NCBI GenBank assembly: GCA_029953675.1
Contig: JAMWBK010000010.1
Location: 868,001 to 932,000 of the forward strand
Reading direction: 5' to 3'
DNA from: Rhodosorus marinus
Lineage: Eukaryota; Rhodophyta; Stylonematophyceae; Stylonematales; Stylonemataceae
Length of the DNA: 64,000 nucleotides
A program made the translations under genes and the position numbers. The notes beneath the pieces were generated by a model. The model ran no database searches. It was not told the origin of the DNA and saw only the letters and a program-made list of their open reading frames with translations. The stretch's first letter is position 1. Each line of letters opens with the position of its first letter. Of this stretch, positions 1-8,948 are shown piece by piece.

Positions 1-925
1 TTCAACATGGGAATGCGGCGCGGTCACTTCTCGTTGATTGCGGTTGACGAGGTCGGTCAAGCGATGGAACCTGAAGTGCTCAGCGTTTTGGGCGGACTGA
101 TGGCTCCCAGCACGCAGCTAGTACTTGCCGGGGATCCGAAGCAACTGGGACCGGTTGTACATTCTGACCTTGCGGTGAGGTACGGCCTGGGAGTTTCCTA
201 TCTAGACCGGATTGGGCTTGCGAAGGCGTACGCCAGGGACACGGCCAAGCACCCAAGTACTTGCGGATTTGACCCCAGGGTTATCACCGAGCTGGTACGA
301 ACTTATCGACTGCCCGAGAAACTGCTTGAAGTTCCGAATACGTTGTTCTACGAAGGAGAGATGATAGCCTGCTCAAGGGTTAGACCCTTGCCATGGTCCT
401 CACTTCCTCGACAGGACATCCCTTTGATGTTCACCAATGTTGCTGGGGAGGAGATGCGAGAAGGCAGCTCTCCCTCCTGGTTCAACGTTGAGGAATTGAT
501 CCAAGTCTTGGTGTACGTCAAGGATCTTGTTCAACATCATGGGGTTCTGGAACAGGACATTGTGGTGGTTACCCCCTATGCCAAACAGAGCCAGAAGATT
601 CGGACTGCACTAAAAAAAGAGGGGCTGGTCCCGCGTGAAGGTGGGCTCAACCGAACAATTCCAGGGGCAAGAACGTCGCGTCATCTTGATTTCGACTGTG
701 CGCAGTTCACAAACGTTTCTGAACTTTGACAAACAACACCATATTGGTTTTCTGGGCAACGCGAGAAGGTTCTACGTTGCAATAACGAGGCCGAAAGAGC
801 TCCTGGTCGTGATAGGTAATGCACAAGTCTTATCTTCAGATAAGCACTGGAAGCATTTGATAGACTTTTGCATAGCTCAAGGTGCTTTCAGAGGACAGCT
901 TCCAGTTCCCAACCAAACTGAATAG
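1..925 (+). CDS. MOV10/SDE3-type SF1 RNA helicase, C-terminal part, one frameshift
   Basis: This is the C-terminal RecA-like half of an Upf1-family superfamily 1 RNA helicase; the 5' part lies outside the window. Visible motifs are the Walker B region (VDEVGQAMEPE, bases 43-75), motif III AGDPKQLGPV, motif V (KVGSTEQFQGQERR) and motif VI (ARRFYVAITRPKE). The spacing and the ending after motif VI fit MOV10/SDE3, which act in RNA silencing and RNP remodelling. The family usually has DEAG in Walker B; here it is DEVG, with the catalytic Asp-Glu kept. Motifs Ia-III are in frame 1 and motifs V-VI in frame 2. The frame changes at or just after a run of seven A (612-618), and no plausible intron fits there. 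A one-base assembly error or a recent inactivating indel are both possible. The stop is TAG at 923-925. The family call is firm; intactness is not. Confidence 0.88.
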
Positions 926-1849
926 GTGGTCTCTTTAACCTAGACCTCCTATTCAGAATATTGCTCCAACTTGAGTTTTTTTTGCTCGTGAGCACATGGG
1001 GTAACAAGTCTCTTGAGATATGACTACAGGGTTTTGAAGCTGCGTGGGGAAGCATGTCCAACACGTTGTATCTGCGTCCAAGTCACGAAAAACATGTTCC
1101 ATTGGATGATACCGTGTTGAGGTGCTTTTTCCATAATGCTTACTTCTCATCATGCCTCGACGAGCTAAAACTTTCATTCATGCTCGTAATCGATCGCTTG
1201 GTTTTTTAAAGCAGAAAGCAGCCTTGCCAGCATAACAGCTGCGAATCAGCGAAGCTGTTGCTGACGGGCGGACGAAATCTGCCCATAGGCGCTGTTGAGC
1301 CCTTTTTGTTTACCCTCTTGAGATTGCTTTGAGGACCAAGAAATCAAAGACGAACGATCTGAGCACATCAACCTAGGAAAGGAAGCGCTTTCACAGTCCT
1401 TAACTAGAAGGGAAGAATTTGTTTCCATGATATGAGCCCTTCCCGAAGTTGCTTTGCGACAAGGCGTCCATGAGCAATGGCTTGCGACTGTTGGGGTGAC
1501 CCGCTTGGTCAAGTTCCACGCAAGACGACTGGTTTGCTCAGCTCGGGAAAGGGTAGTGGTCTTGTTTTCAGAAGCCTATCAGCTTTCGCGTATATTCCAT
1601 CGTGAGCATTTGCAGCTACCCCGCCCCCAAGTGCAAAGAACTCGGGGCAAGAGTGCCATATACTAGGGCTCTTGAAGCATTAAAAATGTTCGAGACAAGG
1701 AGCTTGCGGCAGACGATTAGAAGCACACAGCTATCATGGACTTATTCGTGCGCGAGAATCGGGGCACTCTCCTTATAATTTGGAATCCTTATCTGGTTTA
1801 ATTACTGTACTTTTTCATTATTGACATTAGTAGCATTGTTAAAAAATAT
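926..1849. other. Intergenic, 3' flanks of two convergent genes
   Basis: The stretch separates the helicase stop from the stop of the HAD-like gene on the other strand. Only short reading frames without recognisable motifs occur. The last 100 bases before the HAD gene are AT-rich, as expected for a 3' flank. I see no RNA gene or repeat. Confidence 0.5.
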
Positions 1850-2560
1850 TTAGAACAAGTTAGCCTCAATCCCCTTCTCCAAATACACAAAGTCCTCAAA
1901 GTGCTCGGCAGTGATCTTTAGCTCTTCCGTCAGCTGTGCAGTAGATGGCGAGGGAAGCAGCATCAACGTCTTCACAACGGCCTTAGGCAAATTCAGTTGA
2001 AGAAGCTGCGCAGCTACGCGCTCGCCAGCCCCATCACCAATAACCAGCAAGTTCAAATCTTGTGGATTACTGTACAAGCTCGTCACGACACACCAGAAAG
2101 TGGACGCCTTCCACATCATGGGCTCGCTCGGGAACATGCCCTCGCTTCGAGAACGGGCAGAAATAACAGGAATTTTACAGTGCTGCAGATACGCAGCTAC
2201 ATTAGGCATAAACTGGCTGGCGGACAACTCCACCCATCCAGCTTCTGCATTCGTAATAATAATAACATCTCCATACTTCCTAGCTTCCTCCAAAAGGACC
2301 AAAGCACGGCTCTCAAGGACCGTCATCTGCGCAGAGAACTCCTCGCTTGCCTTCGCTTCATTTGACTGCATGGCGCGCTTTTCCTCCGCGAAGAGGTGCG
2401 TCGACGACAGAATCGTATCATCCCAATCCAAAATCGTCAGCGTGTGCTTTCGGGGCGCCGCCCTCGGAACGCTCTTTACCGGCGCCTCCGTTCCAATCGC
2501 ATTCCATCCAGCCTCGAGGGGCATCGCCTTCTCAACCACAACATCTCCATCAAGTGCCAT
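1850..2560 (-). CDS. HAD-fold phosphatase-like protein, 236 aa
   Basis: This is an intronless gene with an ATG at 2560. Residues 45-49 read DWDDT, the HAD motif I with nucleophile and acid/base aspartates, in the context TILDWDDTIL. A hydrophobic strand ending in Thr (VIIITNAEAGWVE, about residues 99-111) is a good HAD motif II. GDGAGER, preceded by NLLVIG, is placed where motif III/IV (GDGxxD) is expected; its last acidic residue is Glu. The protein is short for a HAD hydrolase with a cap domain. It resembles uncharacterised HAD-like proteins of protists and algae. The sequence supports a phosphatase or hydrolase fold, but nothing shows the substrate. The 40 residues before motif I are low in complexity and could be a disordered tail. 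Confidence 0.75.
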   Translation of the reverse strand: MALDGDVVVEKAMPLEAGWNAIGTEAPVKSVPRAAPRKHTLTILDWDDTILSSTHLFAEEKRAMQSNEAKASEEFSAQMTVLESRALVLLEEARKYGDVIIITNAEAGWVELSASQFMPNVAAYLQHCKIPVISARSRSEGMFPSEPMMWKASTFWCVVTSLYSNPQDLNLLVIGDGAGERVAAQLLQLNLPKAVVKTLMLLPSPSTAQLTEELKITAEHFEDFVYLEKGIEANLF

Positions 2561-5500
2561 CTTTACAAATATTTCACCCCTCTACAAACACCAAAACAAC
2601 TCTCCTTCTAAAATATACAACCAACTCTTCACCAAACTACTGACCTCCAGTGACACCAACTCGCACACCTCAACCTCTTGCCTCTCCTTATATAGCCGCC
2701 CCCCCCTCCCCCCCAAAAAACCCCTAGAAGTCTCTCTCCCATGCACAGAGCGCCATGGAAAATGTCAGCTTCCCTCTGCCCAACGAAATTCAAGGAAAAA
2801 AAATATACTCTCTCTAAAGGATGTAAAGCACCCTGGAAAACAGGGATGTAAACAAATTGGACCTTTCACAGCCATTTCCGTCTTTTTAAAAATGACTACT
2901 AATCTCTCTTCTTTCCCCACCCCCTACCTCCCGCCGCTCCCCTTTCACTCTACGTTTTCCCTACCCCCCTTCCTTTTAGTGCTCACAAGCTGCCAATGGA
3001 GGCCCTGACTGTTGCCACCTATAGAATTTTAGAATTTTACAGAAGGACTTTCCAATTTTGTTCAGGCCTTTGGGGTAACCATCTTTTAGGGGTTTAGAAT
3101 ACCTCCCCCTCAGGTTCTCTTGGAAGGGTGCCATTAGGGGTTGTTCAAAAACTTGTTTTGTTTTGGGGTTACACCATGCTTGTTTGGAACTTGGGAAGCG
3201 GATTTTAGTCTCCCTTCCAATTAGAATTCGAAGAGTACTCTGAACTGAACTCCGCATTGGATAACAATGTCTACCAGTTACCAGCAGTTTCAGCCCAGGC
3301 TCTTTTTTTTTTCTTTTCTTTTTAATATCTCGTCTGGATAGACTTGGGGCTGAATAAGTCGATTAAATCGTAGAAAAGATTTCTTAAAAACATTAGAGCA
3401 GTCGTATGATGTTGTGATTGGAGTTCTCGAAAAGGTGTCGTCAATAATGATTGGTTTCCTGCTTCACGCCACCCAATCGGGTCTGTCTCTAAAAATATTA
3501 TTCCGCAAAATTATATCAAGCCTACACTGTGATGGACCAACCAAGAGATAGAAACGTTCCAAGTTGATTCGGTTCTGGGAAAATGAGAGTTTCAGGATCC
3601 CCTACCCCTTCTCTAAGTTGAAATCGAATTCTGTTCTAAGTGGTAAAATAACTTTTAAAGAAATACCATCTCCGAGCTTGAAGAATTTTACCCCTCCTAT
3701 GGCACCATGTTTATCGGAAGAAGGGGATGAACCAATAGTACACTGATTACATTTGATTACATTCTTGGTCTTTCTTCTTCTTTTCCGGAAGGCACTATTG
3801 TGGCCCGTGTACATGGGTAACACGAAAGAAGTAGAAAAAAGCCTGGAAGTTAATAACGCCTGCAAGAATCCTGGTTCGAGAAACAACGACAAAAAACAAA
3901 ATACGAAGGGTGGCCGGAACGATCTTTTTCTGAATGGATTGATTACCGAAGGCAGCATATTTGTATCCTTATTCAATAAAATTACGCTTTAGCCAACTTT
4001 TTTGTAAGATGTTCAAGGGTCTAGCAGTTGACAAAGGTGGAAGATGAAGATTTTTCCTTTTTGGAGGTGCGGAGGATGGTCCGGGGCGGGGGGGAGTGAA
4101 GGGGAGAGGGAAGGTACTTTTGAAAACTCACTCTTGACCATAGAAACCCGGGGAAAAGTCTAGTCAATCAAGAAACCTCTCACGCACCCCCCCCAAAAAA
4201 CTGAAGATTTTCCATACCCAATCTCTCTCTCTTGGTATCGCTCTCCGAAAATGGCTTTTCTGCGTGCTAAGCTTGACACTTCTTGTTTTTTGAAAATAAT
4301 ATGTTCGTGAATTCGATGAGCCCATTTTCTTCCTTCCAAGGAAATTATTGTCTATACTGCCCTACAGTACTGCTGTCCCCTGGACAACCCAAATTTGTGT
4401 GTGATCTTTGTTTAATGATAATTCTTCTCATCCCCATCCCCCGCGGATGGGGGGGCGGATCAAGGTCGCCCTGGGTAGCCCCCTGACGTCCAGCAACGAT
4501 GGGAAATACCTGCGTTGCGGCTCGTTTTGGTCACGCGGGTTTTTGATCCCGTTCGGAGTTCCTAGTTGTCTAATTTGGTAATGACATTTTCAGAATTAGA
4601 GTTTCTGTTGTCTTTCTGCCTCCTCACGAGCTGAGTTGTCCCAAAATAGGGGTTTTCTTTTCTTTTTTGGGGAAGGCTATTTCCGTGGTTGCTGGTGAAA
4701 AACTGCGCTTCTACAATGCGCCAGGAAGAAGGGTTCCAAAAGCGGGAAGGGAACAGCATCAGCACCTGGATCCGCTCCACACACATCGAACCGACGATCA
4801 ACCACTTTGGCAGAGGTGTTGAGCAGATTTACCGTGTAGGGGTGGGGAGGGGGGGGGGTTGGCCACAGAAAGTACGGAATGTACAGAACGTACAGAACGC
4901 GGCCTAGGCAGCTAGTGTTTCTTAGAGACGTATCCAGCACGAGGGCTACCCACTCGACCTACGAGCACAGGAATTGCACCATTCTGCAGCAGCACGCTAA
5001 AGGGATGGCGGCATCTTGCTGCACCCCCATATTCGAGCAGGAAACATAGGAACGTCAAGCTACGAGCGAACAAGGTTGTGTGATACAATTGCGCAGGTGG
5101 AGCCCAGTCTCATTGCCTAGAGAAGTACGGGTATCTGGGACGTCCGGTCCCCTTCACTCCGCTAGAAATGGAGCGCCCCATCCGTTTACCCGTCCGTTTA
5201 CCCATCCGTTTGCTCGTACATCCAAGGTGCCCCGTCCTTCCAAATTATTTATGAAAAACAAACTTAGCTCAATAAGCTTCTGTTTCCGGTTTATAGAAAT
5301 CTTTCTGGGGAAGAGCTGCGGCAGGTGCCATATTTAGTTCCGGTCGGTGGGAACCGGTCCATAGCAACAAGGGTATTCATTGACCTATTGCTTCTTGATG
5401 CCAACCGAAGCTGGTAAGAACCAGGGCTGGTTGTGGTGCGGTCTGGTTTCCCCGTTTTCAGTTGCGGCTTTGTGGCTGTCCGCTGCTTGGCGCTTTCAAC

Positions 5501-6282
5501 TCGCATTGACGTTGGGACGATCTTCCGAAGAAGTTTGGGAGACATTGACATTTTCGTACAATCTTCTGCTCGTTTGGAAAGTGCCAAACTCCGGGAGCGG
5601 CGCGACGCGAGCTTATTATCTTGCTATTATTGTCCTACGCGGAGGCTGTACGCTGAGAGGCGATTTTTCAGCCGCACTTCGCAATAATGTCCATTGTTCG
5701 TCTTGTCTCTATTGACAGTAACGATTGGAATGGGCCCACAATTGAGCCTTTCCATCCACAAAACAGGACCAAAGGGCGACAGCTGGGTATCTTCTCCGTA
5801 CCCTGACAGAAGTCAACTATGGCTGCGGTTCTACCTTCGAGTTTGTGCACCGGCTAGTGGCCAATCTACATCGAAGAGATTGCACACTAGTGCGTTTCCA
5901 AATTTGGACAAAGCGTTAAAGGATTCCAATCCCATTAAGCCCCCGCGCAGGAATGTTTGCCCCCCCCTCCCATGTTGCAGAATCTGCTTAACATGGGTTT
6001 GCTCACTTACCAACCCATCTCCCCTGCGCGAATAGTAGTTGGAAAGCTCCCCTATAGCACGAAAAAGCAACCTTCGAAACTGCGTACCGAAGAATATATA
6101 AATAGCGCAAGAGTAGCAGCCACGCAAGAAAGCGCATAATTCGTTTGCGTATGAAAATAATCCAATATTCTTGAAAAGCAAAAAACCGAATTATAAGGCA
6201 CCACGTGTTCTTGCATACCAATCAAGGAGCGATCTCATTCATCCAACTAAGGCTCGATTAGTGTCCTTGTTGTTCCAATAAT
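2561..6282. other. Long intergenic region, no supported gene
   Basis: About 3.7 kb between the HAD-like gene and the retrotransposon. The first 200 bases are C-rich and G-poor on the plus strand, so the upstream flank of the minus-strand gene is G-rich. Short local repeats occur: three near copies of a ten-base CCGTTTACCC-like unit around 5178-5217, and tandem GTACAGAAC around 4880-4900. Reading frames in 5290-5720 on both strands reach about 100 codons but overlap each other and show no known motif. I do not call a gene. Confidence 0.45.
2699..2724 (-). promoter_or_regulatory. Sense-strand G-run cluster upstream of the HAD-like gene
   Basis: On the minus strand this reads as G-runs of 4, 7 and 8. 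It lies 139-164 bases before the start codon. Similar clusters precede ten other genes here. A promoter or 5' leader role is inferred. Confidence 0.35.
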
Positions 6283-6400
6283 TGAAACGTCCTGAGATGA
6301 CGTTGTCGTGGTTTCAATTTCTTCGTAAATCGGCTTTTACTTTTGTCTCAGATTTAACTTCTTTTTCCTAACTCTTCCTAACTTCTTCAGCCTTTTATTC
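6283..6400 (-). repeat. Partial 3' LTR of the gypsy-type element
   Basis: It aligns with 8634-8747 with few mismatches up to CCTTTTATTC. There the match stops and a copia-type LTR starts (TGTTGAAACGG). The copia element therefore appears to have inserted inside this LTR. The remainder of the LTR is missing. Confidence 0.75.
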
Positions 6401-6509
6401 TGTTGAAACGGTCACCACACACGATTAACGGTGACCATCCGCTCTCAGCGGATAGAAGTATTGGATCTACCGTGCGCCAACAGAAGGACAATCCCCACAT
6501 TGTCCTACA
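6401..6509 (+). repeat. Short 5' LTR of the copia-type element
   Basis: It starts TGTTGAAACGG and ends TGTCCTACA, so it has the expected TG...CA ends with TGT/ACA inverted termini. The candidate primer site starts two bases later. At about 109 bases it is short for an LTR. No second copy is present to prove the limits. Confidence 0.6.
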
Positions 6510-6511
6510 TA

Positions 6512-6521
6512 TGGTAGCACC
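6512..6521 (+). promoter_or_regulatory. Candidate primer-binding site, copia-type element
   Basis: TGGTAGCACC differs at one base from the initiator-tRNA-Met primer site TGGTAGCGCC known from Ty1-type elements. It sits directly after the LTR. Confidence 0.6.
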
Positions 6522-6815
6522 GGTGTGTGGATGGTATACGGTAGGTCAACCGGATAGAGGTTCAACGTTTGAAGTAGTTTGAACCGTACAAGACATCGAT
6601 CATTTCCACGGTATAGTAGATTACTTAGGTGGGAGATATCGACCCCAATATGGTCAGGGAAACAATAAAGAAACTATCGAAGTTTGGCTGACGGGACTTT
6701 GATCAAGGTTGGGAAACCCCGAAAAACGCAACATGGTCTTATCGCAAGGTGCGATGTTATGAGAGAGGCGTTTATTCTTTAAGGATTGGACTTTAAAGAT
6801 TGGGTTTTCGAGAGT

Positions 6816-7640
6816 ATGGCGACGAGGACCAGGGGGAGCGCTAGCGAACATGACGCGCGCTTGAAGGACTTCGCGCTACCGTCAGTGTTTACCGGGGATC
6901 AGGATTCGTATCGATCCTTCTGGAATTGGAGACACCAGGTAGAATGCTACTTGACGGTCCAAGGACTAAGGGATGTACTCGACAACCCCATAGACGCGAC
7001 CGAAGCAGAGAAACAGTATGTTTCAGCTGTGTTCTCCGAAGTGCTGGACGGGCCAGCACTGGACACTGCCTTCGCCTCTTCCAGAGAGGCCGCTCCGGGA
7101 GAGGTGTGGGCGACACTACGGGCTATGTATGAGCCCTCATCGCACAAGGCGGTTGACAAGGTATGGAGCAGAGTGTACAGGCGGAAACTACACTCGGCTG
7201 AAGCCCCTCGGTCCCTGGTTAACTCGTTAGAAAACCAGTTTGCGGAGATACGAGAGATCACGGTCGTGCCACCCACGGAGGATGAGAAAAGACGCGTTCT
7301 CATCAAGATACTGGAGGAACGGCGTGAGTACTCAGAGTTCCTGTACAAAGCATATAAGGATCCCAATTCGAATTGGATCAGCCCGTGCAAAGACTTCGAA
7401 GAATTACACAGGCTGCGAGGATCAAATGTGGATAGGCCTGACAGGTCTACAAAGTCAGAGCCCATCGTTAAGGAGCCCAGAGAGCATCGTGTTTTGACGA
7501 TGACAGCGAAAAAGAAGAAGAGTAACCCCAAACGAATCGTGTGTTTCGGGTGTAAGAACTTCGGCCATATACGAGCCAACTGTCCTGAGGAGCAGGACAA
7601 GGAGGAAAACAGGCCGGAAACGCGAAGATTCCACGCATGA
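6816..7640 (+). CDS. gag: Copia-type Gag polyprotein, 274 aa
   Basis: The ATG at 6816 opens a frame with the usual copia Gag plan. An N-terminal region begins with YRSFWNWRHQVECYL, followed by helices with EVWATLRAMYE (Retrotran_gag/UBN2 type), a basic linker, and one zinc knuckle near residues 240-253 with CX2CX4HX4C spacing (CFGCKNFGHIRANC). Gag packages element RNA into particles. The frame closes with TGA at 7638-7640. The next codon is ATG in the same frame and leads into the protease, so one stop codon separates gag from pol. An earlier in-frame TTG at 6786 is less likely as a start. The rest of the element is deleted, so this is a relic, though the gag frame itself is intact. Confidence 0.85.
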   Translation: MATRTRGSASEHDARLKDFALPSVFTGDQDSYRSFWNWRHQVECYLTVQGLRDVLDNPIDATEAEKQYVSAVFSEVLDGPALDTAFASSREAAPGEVWATLRAMYEPSSHKAVDKVWSRVYRRKLHSAEAPRSLVNSLENQFAEIREITVVPPTEDEKRRVLIKILEERREYSEFLYKAYKDPNSNWISPCKDFEELHRLRGSNVDRPDRSTKSEPIVKEPREHRVLTMTAKKKKSNPKRIVCFGCKNFGHIRANCPEEQDKEENRPETRRFHA

Positions 7641-7820
7641 ATGACTGCGGTCAGAGCTCCAGCGAGGTTCGTGCTGGACTCTGGAGCAACGGACCACATG
7701 TTCACCTCGGAGATTGCATTCTCGGGCCCCACAAGGATGGTTGACACTGACGTCACACTCGTAAAGTCCAAACGGTGTTATGAACGCGGTTTTTGGTATA
7801 CCTGCTTCCTGCACTCGTAG
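7641..7820 (+). pseudogene. Copia-type aspartic protease, N-terminal fragment
   Basis: It lies directly after the gag stop and in the same frame. The translation contains FVLDSGATDHMF, the copia protease active site (DSGA) followed by the usual DH(M). Similarity ends after about 40 codons, near 7757, where minus-strand gypsy sequence begins. The frame then runs by chance to a TAG at 7818. No function can remain. Confidence 0.75.
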
Positions 7821-7966
7821 CTGCCAGTCTCCGCTACGCAAATCGATGACTGAAATGAACTCTGCTTGCCCAACAGAATCTAAGCAGTCGTCAATTCGGG
7901 GAGGGCTGGTTCGATTCGGGATCGCGATTGCGTTCAAGCGCCTATAGTCGAGGCAAAGGCGTTGTC

Positions 7967-8000
7967 CACCGTGACTTTTTGTCAACAAAAAGTCACGGTG
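7967..8000. repeat. Perfect 16-bp inverted repeat with 2-base centre
   Basis: The left arm is CACCGTGACTTTTTGT (7967-7982), the centre is CA, and the right arm is its exact reverse complement (7985-8000). It coincides with the stop and frameshift in the gypsy reverse transcriptase. Confidence 0.95.
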
Positions 8001-8170
8001 CGGCGTAAGGGGAAGAACTGGGCCTAACCAGCCCGTTCTGTAACAGCTCCTGCACTTGTCTCTTCAGCTCTTGCCCGTCGCGCAGACTCATTCTATATGG
8101 TCTCTGGGCTGGTGGGCTTGCGCCAGGTTTCTACGCAAGTTCGAAGTTAACTTCTCTCCAGGGTGGCAAG

Positions 8171-8199
8171 TCCTTGACGTTTCCTCAAAACGTCAAGGA
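8171..8199. repeat. Perfect 12-bp inverted repeat with 5-base loop
   Basis: TCCTTGACGTTT (8171-8182) pairs exactly with 8188-8199. It lies in the same gypsy fragment and also at a probable frame break. Confidence 0.95.
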
Positions 8200-8268
8200 A
8201 GTTAGTGTTCGCCCAATCGGAGAAGGTTATCTGCAAACTGTCGGCATCTTGCTCAACACCTTCTGGAT

Positions 8269-8508
8269 TCAAGGTTGTCTCAAATCCGTTGTGGGTTTTT
8301 GATTTTCGGGTGTTAACGACCACCAATATGATGCGTCTCCAGTGAGATAACCCTCGGCCAGGGTATTCTTATATTCATCGTCGTCTTCGGGTAGTCGCGC
8401 CAATTTAAAATACGTTCGTAGGCTGTTTAGGAACGTGCTAATCAACAATGCATCCCTGCGTCCGTCGTAGGTCTTCGGTTGCAGGGCCTGGATCTTTTTG
8501 AGTGACAA
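8269..8508 (-). pseudogene. gag: Gypsy-type Gag core fragment
   Basis: The translation contains TYDGRRDALLISTFLNSL, an FKLARLP turn, and a block ending LTGDASYWW. This is the pattern of the Ty3/gypsy Retrotrans_gag domain (F/Y-G ... fL ... f ... YLxGdAxxWW). No in-frame ATG is seen nearby, no zinc knuckle follows, and protease is missing before the reverse transcriptase, so sequence has been lost between 8269 and about 8203. Confidence 0.75.
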
Positions 8509-8620
8509 TATTCTGGTTCTGGTTCCTGGGCCTCGGGTTTACTGGTTTTCTGGTTCTGGGCTCATTTGCGTTGTCCTTCAGGTTCTCTGGCTCCGCGTCG
8601 GTTCCTCAATCGCATGCATG

Positions 8621-8631
8621 GGATGAGACCA
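8621..8631 (-). promoter_or_regulatory. Candidate primer-binding site, gypsy-type element
   Basis: On the minus strand TGGTCTCATCC starts two bases after the LTR end (...GTTTCA). It begins with the TGG expected opposite a tRNA CCA end. The tRNA is not identified. Confidence 0.5.
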
Positions 8632-8633
8632 AC

Positions 8634-8948
8634 TGAAACGTCCTCAGATGACGTTTGTTCTGGTTTCAATTTCTTCGTAAATCGGCTTTTACTTTTGTCT
8701 CAGATTTAACTTCGGTTTTCTAACCCTTCCTAACCAACTCCCTTCTTCACCCTTTTCTTCCTACGGCCAACCCAGAGAGAAATGTCATAGTTACAGTATA
8801 TATAGGCTAAGGTCAGCGTGCCAAATCTTGTCACGATTCTCCACTTTAGCCCTCCCGCCATGCTATGTTTAGCCCTCAAGCCTTGCTAGGCCGTGCTAGG
8901 TTTAGCACTCTGGCCGTGCTACTGAACCTGTCTCTTCAGGACATGACA
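8634..8948 (-). repeat. 5' LTR of the gypsy-type element
   Basis: The LTR is read on the minus strand. TATATATA at 8797-8804 could be its TATA box. About 8840-8925 holds three imperfect units starting TTTAGC, which may be U3 enhancer-like repeats. The 8634 end is supported by the other LTR copy; the 8948 end is a guess from TG...CA ends. Confidence 0.6.

Larger units (their letters stand above)
6401..7757 (+). mobile_element. Truncated Ty1/copia-type LTR retrotransposon (5' LTR, PBS, gag, protease)
   Basis: This plus-strand fragment begins with a short LTR and is followed by a primer site, a gag gene and the start of an aspartic protease. It then joins gypsy reverse transcriptase sequence of opposite orientation at about 7757. 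Integrase, reverse transcriptase and RNase H of the copia element are absent, as is a second copia LTR. The simplest order is insertion into the gypsy LTR followed by a deletion that removed the rest of both elements. The junction position is read from where the two protein similarities stop and is good to about 15 bases. Confidence 0.75.
7757..8203 (-). pseudogene. Gypsy-type reverse transcriptase fragment
   Basis: Read from 8203 downwards, the translation follows the start of a Ty3/gypsy reverse transcriptase. A DLPPWREVNFEL block and a PYRMSLRDGQELK block are followed by GLVRPSSSPYAAP, then GGQRLCLDYRRLN, an IDLRSGDWQLRV block and GIPKTAFITPFGLYE. The fragment ends before the catalytic YxDD motif. 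Damage includes a TAG after the first block, a TGA plus frameshift inside a perfect hairpin at 7967-8000, and a probable frame break at a second hairpin (8171-8199). It is a relic. Confidence 0.85.
6283..8948 (-). mobile_element. Degenerate Ty3/gypsy-type LTR retrotransposon with a nested copia-type insert
   Basis: Two direct repeats frame the element: 6283-6400 and 8634-about 8948. They share over 100 bases starting at TGAAACGTCCT. Read on the minus strand, each LTR ends in ...GTTTCA. The upper one is followed two bases later by TGGTCTCATCC (8631-8621), a plausible tRNA primer site. Gag (8508-8269) and reverse transcriptase (about 8203-7757) follow in the same direction. The interior then ends abruptly and plus-strand copia sequence begins. 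Protease, RNase H and integrase are not found. The five bases outside the LTRs are ATAAT and AGAAT, four of five matching, as a decayed target duplication might look. The outer edge at 8948 is estimated from the TG...CA rule only. The element is dead: several stops and frameshifts are present. Confidence 0.75.

Noticed and set aside
2100-3008. 302-codon plus-strand frame
   Set aside because: It is antisense to the HAD-like gene and runs into low-complexity C-rich DNA.
5433-6035. Overlapping plus-strand frames that look partly protein-like
   Set aside because: They sit in different frames with stops between, show no family motif, and compete with minus-strand frames.
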